A stretch of DNA of 64,000 nt. It comes from Pseudoalteromonas rubra. GTDB taxonomy: Bacteria > Pseudomonadota > Gammaproteobacteria > Enterobacterales > Alteromonadaceae. Under the pieces are notes generated by a model, which was not told the DNA's origin, ran no database searches, and saw only the letters and a list, made by a program, of their open reading frames with translations. Both the position numbers and the translations under genes were made by a program. Positions 57,123 to 64,000 of this stretch are shown here, piece by piece. The DNA lies in NCBI RefSeq assembly GCF_005887115.1, contig NZ_PNCJ01000034.1, forward strand, positions 62,001 through 126,000. Reading direction: 5' to 3'. The stretch's first letter is position 1, and every line of letters starts with the position of its first letter.

Positions 57123-57896
57123 ATGATTTTAACCGCTGACGCAATTTCACAGCAATCTCTGCCCAAACATGTTGCCATCATTATGGATGGAAATGGACGC
57201 TGGGCTCAGGCGCGCAAACGTCCCCGTGCATTTGGCCACAAAAAAGGGGTCGATTCAGTTCGCAGTGCTGTGCAGTTTTGCTCTAAGCTAGGGATAGAGT
57301 CATTGACGTTGTTCGCCTTTAGTAGCGAAAACTGGCGTCGTCCTGAAGACGAAGTCAGTACTTTGATGGAATTATTCCTGTTTGTTTTGAGTAAAGAAGT
57401 TAAAAAGCTCCACAAGAATAATGTGAAGCTATCTATCATTGGTGATATTTCGCGTTTTCCTGCCGGGTTACAAGAAAAAGTCGCTGATGCAGAACAGTTA
57501 ACTGAAAGTAATACGGGTTTGAAGCTGAATATTGCAGCAAACTATGGTGGCCGCTGGGACATCGTGCAAGCGAGCCAATCTCTTGCGCAGCAGGTTGCTA
57601 ATGGTGAGATTCAGCCAACCGATATCACGGAAGAGGCGCTATCATCACAGCTAACCATGGCGGATCAAAGTCCACTCGATCTACTGATCAGAACAGGTGG
57701 GGATTATCGCATCAGTAATTTCTTACTGTGGCAAGCTGCGTATGCTGAACTCTATTTTACCGAAACGCTATGGCCAGATTTTAATGAAGAAGCGTTTTCT
57801 GAGGCGCTTGCCTGCTACGTTTCCAGAGAGCGACGTTTCGGTTGTACCGGCGAACAAATAAAACAATTACTCGCCGAGCGCAAAACAACAAGTTGA
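57123..57896 (+). CDS. uppS: Undecaprenyl diphosphate synthase
   Basis: UppS (257 residues) makes the C55 isoprenoid carrier for peptidoglycan and O-antigen. It is a cis-prenyltransferase with catalytic Asp in IIMDGNGRWAQARKRPRAFG, then LTLFAFSSENWRRP and LLIRTGGDYRISNFLLWQAA. These are diagnostic. It starts the uppS-cdsA-dxr-rseP-bamA run and is 11 bases before cdsA. Confidence 0.99.
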   Translation: MILTADAISQQSLPKHVAIIMDGNGRWAQARKRPRAFGHKKGVDSVRSAVQFCSKLGIESLTLFAFSSENWRRPEDEVSTLMELFLFVLSKEVKKLHKNNVKLSIIGDISRFPAGLQEKVADAEQLTESNTGLKLNIAANYGGRWDIVQASQSLAQQVANGEIQPTDITEEALSSQLTMADQSPLDLLIRTGGDYRISNFLLWQAAYAELYFTETLWPDFNEEAFSEALACYVSRERRFGCTGEQIKQLLAERKTTS

Positions 57897-57907
57897 AGGT
57901 ATAAAAT

Positions 57908-58774
57908 TTGTTAAAACAACGTGTTATGACGTCGGTGGTGCTGGCGCCACTGGCCTTACTATTGGTGTTTTTCACACCACTAAATCTATTTAGCGTGATT
58001 GCCGGCGCCATTATTTTAATGGGTGCCTGGGAATGGGCGGCGTTTATTGGCCTGACAAACCGGCTCCACAAAGGCATTTATGTTCTTATAATGGCGGCGG
58101 TATTGGGCGGGCTTCATGTACACTGGCCTATTACTGAATTGTGGCAGCAAGGGCGTTTGGTTGCAGATGCAAACTATGTCTTTACGCTTGCGGCAGCCTG
58201 GTGGTTGGTCGCAACGGTCCTTGTGATGAACTACCCGCGTATGGCTAAAGCGTGGAACGAAGGCATGATCATGCGCACCATAGCCGGTTTTCTAACGCTT
58301 ATCCCGCTGTGGCTGGCACTCAATGTACTGCGTAGCGCTGAATACCATCAGGCTGAGCAGTATGGCTCTGTACTGATTATGGTGGTGCTGGGCATTGTCT
58401 GGAGTGCAGATATAGGTGCTTATTTCGCAGGTAAGAATTTCGGTAAGCATAAGTTGATGCCCAACGTCAGTCCTAACAAAACCATTGAGGGGTTAGTTGG
58501 AGGCCTGCTGACCGCTGTCGTTTTTGTCATTATCTTTTGCTATTGCAGTGATGTGGCGAGTCATCAATGGTTGTTATATGCGGGTCTGACTGTGGTCATT
58601 GCACTGTTCTCGGCCATTGGCGATCTACTCGAAAGCATGTTTAAACGTGAAGCTGGCTTAAAGGACTCAGGTAAATGCTTGCCTGGTCATGGTGGTATTT
58701 TGGACCGCATAGACAGCCTCACCGCTGCTGCGCCGATTTTCGCTTTGTTGTATGCCTGGACGGTGACACTATGA
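57908..58774 (+). CDS. cdsA: Phosphatidate cytidylyltransferase
   Basis: CdsA (288 residues) makes CDP-diacylglycerol, the precursor of all phospholipids. It has about eight transmembrane helices. The C-terminal signature reads SAIGDLLESMFKREAGLKDS followed by GKCLPGHGGILDRIDS. Start is TTG at 57908 with GAAGG upstream, giving a normal N-terminus (LKQRVMTSVVLAPLALLL). It overlaps dxr by four bases. Confidence 0.97.
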   Translation: MLKQRVMTSVVLAPLALLLVFFTPLNLFSVIAGAIILMGAWEWAAFIGLTNRLHKGIYVLIMAAVLGGLHVHWPITELWQQGRLVADANYVFTLAAAWWLVATVLVMNYPRMAKAWNEGMIMRTIAGFLTLIPLWLALNVLRSAEYHQAEQYGSVLIMVVLGIVWSADIGAYFAGKNFGKHKLMPNVSPNKTIEGLVGGLLTAVVFVIIFCYCSDVASHQWLLYAGLTVVIALFSAIGDLLESMFKREAGLKDSGKCLPGHGGILDRIDSLTAAAPIFALLYAWTVTL

Positions 58775-59958
58775 GTGACAAACAAAACCTGGTTATCTTG
58801 GGGTCTACTGGTTCAATTGGTACATCCACGCTTGATGTCGTAGGCAGAAACAGCACGCGGTATCAGGTTTTTGCGCTGGTAGCTGGCAGTAATGCATCGC
58901 TGGTTATTGAGCAGGCCCTTGAGCATCAACCTCGTTACGTCGTCATGCGCACTGAAGAGACAGCCAGGCAGGTAAGCGAAGTATTGCGTGGTCTGCCGAC
59001 AGAAGTCCTCAGTGGCACTCAGGCAATGTGTGATATGGCTGCCCACCCTGACGTCGATATTGTCATGTCGGCTATCGTCGGTGCTGCAGGTTTGCTGCCT
59101 ACGCTGGCGGCGGTTGAACAGGGCAAGAAAGTCCTGCTGGCCAACAAAGAATCTTTAGTGATGTCTGGTCAGTTGTTTATGGATAAAGTGAAACGCCATG
59201 GGGCGACTTTGCTACCCATAGACAGCGAGCATAATGCTATTTTTCAGTGCCTGCCAACGGCTGTTCAAAATGGCCAGAGCAATCAGCTAGACACTCAGGG
59301 GATCAAAAAAATTCTCCTTACCGGCTCTGGAGGTCCTTTCCTGAATCGTGCAATTGAGACGTTGCCTGATGTCACCGTTGCTGAAGCGGTTGCACATCCA
59401 AACTGGTCAATGGGGCAGAAAATTTCTGTTGATTCCGCGACCATGATGAATAAAGGCCTTGAGTTTGTTGAAGCAAAGTGGCTTTTTCACTGTCAGGCGG
59501 ACGACATAGAAGTAGTGATCCATCCGCAAAGCATGATCCACTCTATGGTGCAGTATGTAGACGGCTCTGTTATAGCACAGATGGGACAACCTGATATGCG
59601 CACGCCAATAGCCTATGGGCTGGCGTATCCAGAGCGAATCGAAGCCGGTGTAAAACCACTGGATTTTTCAGATATTGTTGACTTCACCTTCACTAAGCCC
59701 GATTTCAATCGCTATCCCAACTTAAAGTTGGCAATCGATGCATGTCGCAGCGGTCAGGCAGCAACAACAACACTGAATGCGGCGAACGAAATAGCGGTCG
59801 CTGCCTTTTTGAATGAACAAATTGGATTTTGCGATATTTATCGCATCAATGCCGAAGTGCTTGAACGCTGCCATCAGGAACCATTACACTCTGTGGACGC
59901 AATTATGGCACAGGATGCACAGGCGCGCAGACTGGCCAGGGAACTGATCATTAAGTAG
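58771..59958 (+). CDS. dxr: 1-deoxy-D-xylulose 5-phosphate reductoisomerase
   Basis: DXR (395 residues) makes 2-C-methylerythritol 4-phosphate in the non-mevalonate isoprenoid pathway, using NADPH. The N-terminal NADPH motif is LGSTGSIGTSTLDVVGRN. The metal-binding and substrate loops are PIDSEHNAIFQCL and GSGGPF, and WSMGQKISVDSATMMNKGLE is also conserved. The ATG at 58771 overlaps the cdsA stop. A longer in-frame extension to 58675 runs inside cdsA and was rejected. Confidence 0.99.
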   Translation: MSDKQNLVILGSTGSIGTSTLDVVGRNSTRYQVFALVAGSNASLVIEQALEHQPRYVVMRTEETARQVSEVLRGLPTEVLSGTQAMCDMAAHPDVDIVMSAIVGAAGLLPTLAAVEQGKKVLLANKESLVMSGQLFMDKVKRHGATLLPIDSEHNAIFQCLPTAVQNGQSNQLDTQGIKKILLTGSGGPFLNRAIETLPDVTVAEAVAHPNWSMGQKISVDSATMMNKGLEFVEAKWLFHCQADDIEVVIHPQSMIHSMVQYVDGSVIAQMGQPDMRTPIAYGLAYPERIEAGVKPLDFSDIVDFTFTKPDFNRYPNLKLAIDACRSGQAATTTLNAANEIAVAAFLNEQIGFCDIYRINAEVLERCHQEPLHSVDAIMAQDAQARRLARELIIK

Positions 59959-59966
59959 GAGTTGTT

Positions 59967-61319
59967 ATGTTGGAGTTTTTCTGGAACCTGGGTTCTTTCA
60001 TCGTCGCACTGGGGATCTTAGTGGCTGTACATGAATATGGCCATTTTTGGGTTGCCAGAAAAGCTGGCGTCAAGGTACTTCGCTTTTCTATCGGATTCGG
60101 TAAACCCTTGGTACGTTGGTACGACAAGCTCGGTACTGAATATGTGATAGCTGCTATCCCCTTGGGTGGATACGTTCGCATGTTAGATGAACGAGTGGAT
60201 GAAGTCGAAGCATCAGAACAACACTTGTCTTTTAACAACAAACCCGTTCTTTCCAGAATTGCGATTTCAGCTGCAGGTCCACTTGCAAACTTTATCTTTG
60301 CCATTTTCGCACTGGCTCTGATGTATATGATCGGGGTGCAAAATGCCAAACCTGTTGTCGGTGCCGCGACTGAAAATAGCATTGCTGAGCTGGCGCAAGT
60401 GCAACCTGGGGATCGCATCATTAGTGTTGATGAGCAGCTGGTTCAGTCGTGGCAGGAAGTGACGTTTGCACTGATGAGTGGTTTAGGTGAATCAGAGATG
60501 ATACTCAAAGTGCAGGACAGCAAGGGACAACTTGCACTGCGTCAACTCGATACCCGCGAGTGGCGACTGGACGAGCAGGATGTACCTCCACTGACATCTA
60601 TTGGGATCCAACCTTACCGACCAGAACTGAAGCTGGAAATCGCTCAGGTTGCCAAAGGCTCAGCTGCAGAGGCTGGTGGGTTGCAAGTCGGCGATAAACT
60701 GCTGCGTTACAATAATGAATCTCTCGACTCCTGGGAACAATTTGTTCAACTGGTTCAAACCTCAGCGCAAAAACGCAGTCATTTAGTTGTGCAGCGAGCA
60801 GGACAGGAGATCGACCTTTACCCAACACCACAGGGGCGAGAAGACCGCACCGGGGTTATGACAGGCTATTTGGGGGTTGTCCCTGTGCTTGAACCCTGGC
60901 CCGAAGGCTATATTGAAACTAGACAATACGGGGTATTCGATAGTATCGTGCTGGGCGTTAAAAAGACCTACGATTTGACGGCGCTCAGTTTTGAGATGAT
61001 TGGCAATTTATTGACCGGTCAGGTATCGGTTAAGAATCTCAGTGGGCCAGTTGGCATTGCTGTTGGAGCCGGAAATAGTGTGAGTTACGGGTTTGTCGCA
61101 TTTTTAGGCTTTTTGGCCTTAATTAGTGTGAACCTTGGGGTTTTCAACCTTTTACCCCTGCCGGTCTTAGATGGCGGGCACTTAATGTATTACTTTATTG
61201 AACTTATTCGCAAAAAACCGGTCTCTGAAAAGACACAAGAGTTAGGCTACAAGGTGGGTGCGGTTGTGCTCCTGGCGCTAACTTGTTTTGCACTACTTAA
61301 CGATGTATCGAGGCTTTAG
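59967..61319 (+). CDS. rseP: Site-2 protease RseP
   Basis: RseP (450 residues, the same length as E. coli RseP) is an intramembrane zinc metalloprotease that cleaves the anti-sigma factor RseA and clears signal peptides. The active site HEYGH is in the first helix (AVHEYGHFWVARKAGVKV), and a second metal-binding motif is NLLPLPVLDGGHLMYY. Two PDZ domains lie between about residues 110 and 310 (for example VQPGDRIISVDEQLVQSW). It precedes bamA, its usual neighbour. Confidence 0.98.
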   Translation: MLEFFWNLGSFIVALGILVAVHEYGHFWVARKAGVKVLRFSIGFGKPLVRWYDKLGTEYVIAAIPLGGYVRMLDERVDEVEASEQHLSFNNKPVLSRIAISAAGPLANFIFAIFALALMYMIGVQNAKPVVGAATENSIAELAQVQPGDRIISVDEQLVQSWQEVTFALMSGLGESEMILKVQDSKGQLALRQLDTREWRLDEQDVPPLTSIGIQPYRPELKLEIAQVAKGSAAEAGGLQVGDKLLRYNNESLDSWEQFVQLVQTSAQKRSHLVVQRAGQEIDLYPTPQGREDRTGVMTGYLGVVPVLEPWPEGYIETRQYGVFDSIVLGVKKTYDLTALSFEMIGNLLTGQVSVKNLSGPVGIAVGAGNSVSYGFVAFLGFLALISVNLGVFNLLPLPVLDGGHLMYYFIELIRKKPVSEKTQELGYKVGAVVLLALTCFALLNDVSRL

Positions 61320-61386
61320 GCCGCAAGGTGCGATAGCAATTGAGGCGCACTGTTCGCCGTAAGCTGTAAAGGATAAAGATAATAAA

Positions 61387-63858
61387 ATGCCTATAAAAAA
61401 ACATTTAGCTGTAACGAGTTTACTGGGCGCGAGCTTTGCTGCTCTGGGGCAAAACTCCTTTATCGTAGAAGATTTGAAAGTTGAAGGCCTGCAGCGTGTT
61501 GCGCTGGGCGCTGCGTTAACGCACATTCCCATCAACGTTGGTGATCAAATTGACGACTACACTGTGTCTAAGACGATTAAGGCGTTATTCGCGTCTGGTC
61601 ACTTTGATGATATTACCGCATTCCGTGATGGTAACCAGGTTATTTTCAAAGTCAAAGAGCGCCCCACGATTGCCTCTATTGAGTTTGATGGCAACAAAGA
61701 CATCAAAGATGAACAACTACAAGAAAGCTTAGATCAGCAAAATATTCGAGCCGGTGAGACTCTCGACAGAACCGTTATTGACAGCGTAGAGAAAGGTCTG
61801 GTCGAATTTTTCCACAGTATTGGTAAATATAACGCGAAAATCGAGACGAGTATTGTCGAGCTGCCACGAAATCGGGTAAGGCTTAAGCTTGATTTCAAAG
61901 AAGGGGAAGCGGCATCTGTCAGGCAAATTAACCTGGTAGGTAATGAACTCTTTTCTGATGAAGAACTGTTGAAGCTGGCCGAGTCGCAACAAGATTTACC
62001 TTGGTGGCAGTTCCTGTCGAGCGATCGTTATCAGAAACAAACCATTGAGGGCGATCTCGAAAAGATCCGTAGTTACTATCTTGATCGCGGCTACCTGCGA
62101 TTCAACATAGATTCAACACAGGTTTCTGTCAGCCCTGAACGTGAGTCTGTCTATGTCACCGCAAACCTCACTGAAGGCGAGCAGTACATGGTCAAAGACT
62201 TCGAATTCATTGGCGACCTGCTGGGTCGTGAAGAGCTGATCCGCAGTGTCATACCGCTAAAAAGTGGCGAGCTATACAATGGTTCGATCGTGACCGCTTC
62301 GGAAGAGTTTATTAAAAGTTATCTGGCACGTTTTGGCTATGCTAATGCCGAAGTGCGAACCGTTCCTGATATCGATGATGAAAACAAAGAAGTGAAGCTG
62401 ACCCTGGCAGTAGACCCAGGTAAACGCGTCTATGTGCGCCGCATCGCTGTTAATGGTAATCATGTTACCGCTGACCATGTAGTGCGTCGTGAGATGACTC
62501 AGCTTGAAGGTGCCTGGTTATCAAACCAAAGCCTGGAGCGTTCAAAACTACAGATCCAGCGTTTGCCTTATATGGAAAGCGTTGACTTTGAAGTTAAGCC
62601 AATCCCGGGGGTTGACGATCAGGTCGACGTCGATTTTAAAGTAAAAGAACAGCCTGCAGGCAGCTTCCAGGCTGGTGTTGCCTATGGGTCATATGGCGGT
62701 TTACAGTTCAACGTTGGGGTAAGTGAGTCTAACTTCCTGGGTACAGGTAATCAGCTGGCATTTAACATCAACACAGGTCGCGGCTCTAAGCGTTACACGG
62801 TATCTTATACAGACCCTTATTTCACACCGGATGGTGTCTCTCAGGGCAGCAGTATCTTTTACAGTGACTTTGATGGCAGCAAGCTTGGCCTGATTGACTA
62901 TGACCAGACTAACTATGGTCTCGGTACTAATTTCGGTTTCCCAATCGATGCCGTTAACCGAATTAATTTTGGTGTACGCTGGGTTGAAGAAGAGCTGGAT
63001 CGTATTCCGGATTACGAGCAGTCTCGCGTCATGCGCCTTGCGTTTACCGACCCGGATAATCCAGATTCAGGGTTTGATTTCACTAAGTATGAGCTAAGTG
63101 TAGGCTGGTCTCGCATTACAGTTAACCGAGGCATGTTCCCGACTGATGGTTCACGCCAAAGCGCCACTTTCAGGGTCACTACGCCTAACTCGGATTTGAA
63201 CTTTTTCAAAGTTAACTACGACTCGCGTTTCTACTGGCCTGTCAGCAACGACCACCGTTGGGTATTCTCTGCGCGTGCGGGACTTGCCTATGGTAATGGC
63301 TACGGAGAAGTTAACGGCTTTGAACAGACATTGCCATTCCAGGAATTCTACCGCATCACCGAAATGGAATTGCGCGGCTTTGACCGTAACACCATTTTGC
63401 CACGTGCATTGCAACGTGTACCTACCTCTATCGGCGGCACACCATTACCAGATGGTACAGTTCCGGGCTCGATTGGTGGCGATCCGCAATTTGATAACCT
63501 TATTCAGGGCGGTCGTATCGGTGGTAATGCAAAAGCGCTGGCAGGTATAGAAATGATTGTTCCAACTCCTTTTATGGATGAGGAAAATACCAGCTCAGTG
63601 CGCACCAGCCTTTTTATTGATGCTGCCAACGTCTGGGATACGGAGTTTGACGCTGATCGTTACACCAACTTGTCACCCGATGTTTATAAAACACTGTCAG
63701 ACTACTCTGATCCAAGTCGATTCCGAGTGTCTACGGGCTTATCTGTACAGTGGATCTCGCCAATGGGACCTATGCTGATCAGTTTCGCCTACCCACTGAA
63801 AAAAGAAGATGATGATGAAACAGACTTCATCAGCTTCAACATAAGTAATACTTTCTAA
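61387..63858 (+). CDS. bamA: Outer membrane assembly factor BamA
   Basis: BamA (823 residues) inserts beta-barrel proteins in the outer membrane. A signal peptide (about residues 1-20) is followed by five POTRA domains (to about residue 420) and a 16-stranded barrel. The loop-6 motif normally written VRGF reads LRGF (EMELRGFDRNTI). The C-terminus is ISNTF with the terminal Phe needed for recognition. Length is typical. It lies between rseP and skp, with AAGGATAAAG upstream of the ATG. Confidence 0.98.
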   Translation: MPIKKHLAVTSLLGASFAALGQNSFIVEDLKVEGLQRVALGAALTHIPINVGDQIDDYTVSKTIKALFASGHFDDITAFRDGNQVIFKVKERPTIASIEFDGNKDIKDEQLQESLDQQNIRAGETLDRTVIDSVEKGLVEFFHSIGKYNAKIETSIVELPRNRVRLKLDFKEGEAASVRQINLVGNELFSDEELLKLAESQQDLPWWQFLSSDRYQKQTIEGDLEKIRSYYLDRGYLRFNIDSTQVSVSPERESVYVTANLTEGEQYMVKDFEFIGDLLGREELIRSVIPLKSGELYNGSIVTASEEFIKSYLARFGYANAEVRTVPDIDDENKEVKLTLAVDPGKRVYVRRIAVNGNHVTADHVVRREMTQLEGAWLSNQSLERSKLQIQRLPYMESVDFEVKPIPGVDDQVDVDFKVKEQPAGSFQAGVAYGSYGGLQFNVGVSESNFLGTGNQLAFNINTGRGSKRYTVSYTDPYFTPDGVSQGSSIFYSDFDGSKLGLIDYDQTNYGLGTNFGFPIDAVNRINFGVRWVEEELDRIPDYEQSRVMRLAFTDPDNPDSGFDFTKYELSVGWSRITVNRGMFPTDGSRQSATFRVTTPNSDLNFFKVNYDSRFYWPVSNDHRWVFSARAGLAYGNGYGEVNGFEQTLPFQEFYRITEMELRGFDRNTILPRALQRVPTSIGGTPLPDGTVPGSIGGDPQFDNLIQGGRIGGNAKALAGIEMIVPTPFMDEENTSSVRTSLFIDAANVWDTEFDADRYTNLSPDVYKTLSDYSDPSRFRVSTGLSVQWISPMGPMLISFAYPLKKEDDDETDFISFNISNTF

Positions 63859-63868
63859 GGAGCTAATT

Positions 63869-64000
63869 GTGAAAAACCTATTTAAAACTTCGGCCATGGC
63901 GCTGATGGCTACACTCATGATGGGAGCGTCTGCGTCTGCTTTTGCACATAAAGTTGGCCTGGTTGACATGCAAAGCATTTATGGCAAGTTGCCGCAAATG
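63869..64000 (+). CDS. skp: Periplasmic chaperone Skp/OmpH, N-terminal part (partial)
   Basis: The first 44 codons are present and run off the window end. The start is GTG at 63869, ten bases after the bamA stop, with AAGGAG upstream. A signal peptide ends near ASASAFA, and the mature part begins HKVGLVDMQSIYGKLPQM, the normal Skp beginning (compare AxKIGVVDxxxI). Skp holds unfolded outer-membrane proteins and is regularly found after bamA. Confidence 0.92.
   Translation, partial: MKNLFKTSAMALMATLMMGASASAFAHKVGLVDMQSIYGKLPQM

Noticed and set aside
1..64000. CRISPR arrays, tRNA or rRNA genes, insertion sequences, prophage
   Set aside because: Looked for direct-repeat arrays, cloverleaf-type ends and transposase motifs by eye and saw none; a tRNAscan or IS search would be needed to be sure.

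Overview
The window reads as a chromosomal segment of a marine gammaproteobacterium of the Alteromonadales, most likely Pseudoalteromonas. This rests on gene order (a Vibrio/Alteromonadales-type flagellar-chemotaxis block running into the ccm cytochrome c maturation operon), on protein similarity recognised by eye, and on polar-flagellum factors FlhF, FlhG, ParC and ParP. I saw no rRNA, tRNA, CRISPR array, prophage or insertion sequence.

Layout. (1) 1-20.5 kb, plus strand: the tail of fliJ, then fliK-fliL-fliM-fliN-fliO-fliP-fliQ-fliR-flhB, flhA-flhF-flhG-fliA, and cheY-cheZ-cheA-cheB-parC-parP-cheW plus a DUF2802 gene. These make the C-ring, export gate, hook-length ruler, flagellar sigma factor, polar placement system and polar chemosensory array. 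Sigma-54-like elements precede fliK and flhA. (2) 20.6-25.9 kb, minus strand: a second FliK-like protein and an FlhB C-terminal-domain protein, separated by a large amidohydrolase and one copy of a 162-bp palindromic repeat. (3) 26-33.7 kb, plus strand: ccmABCDEFGHI in tightly coupled order, then mlaA and a strong terminator.

(4) 33.9-48.8 kb is the accessory part. It holds an OprC-like copper receptor with paired palindromes upstream, an EAL-HDOD protein, the proline transporter PutP, and a three-gene unit that starts with a 59-residue peptide carrying two double-glycine motifs. It also holds a divergent LysR/azoreductase pair, two divergent XRE regulators, an unrecognised 317-residue protein, and a membrane-anchored AraC regulator. 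The regulator is followed by a tiny His-rich ORF that overlaps a second TonB-dependent receptor.

(5) 48.9-53.5 kb, minus strand: map, glnD and dapD, with the second repeat copy just after map. (6) 53.5-64 kb, plus strand: the conserved rpsB-tsf-pyrH-frr-uppS-cdsA-dxr-rseP-bamA-skp run for translation, nucleotide, isoprenoid and phospholipid synthesis and outer-membrane assembly. The skp gene runs off the right end.

The best candidate for something undescribed is the double-glycine peptide unit at 39901-40985. Secondary candidates are the repeat that abuts or overlaps stop codons, the split FliK2/FlhB2 pair, and the His-rich ORF coupled to the TonB receptor. All protein assignments come from reading motifs and remembered family features; no database search was run.
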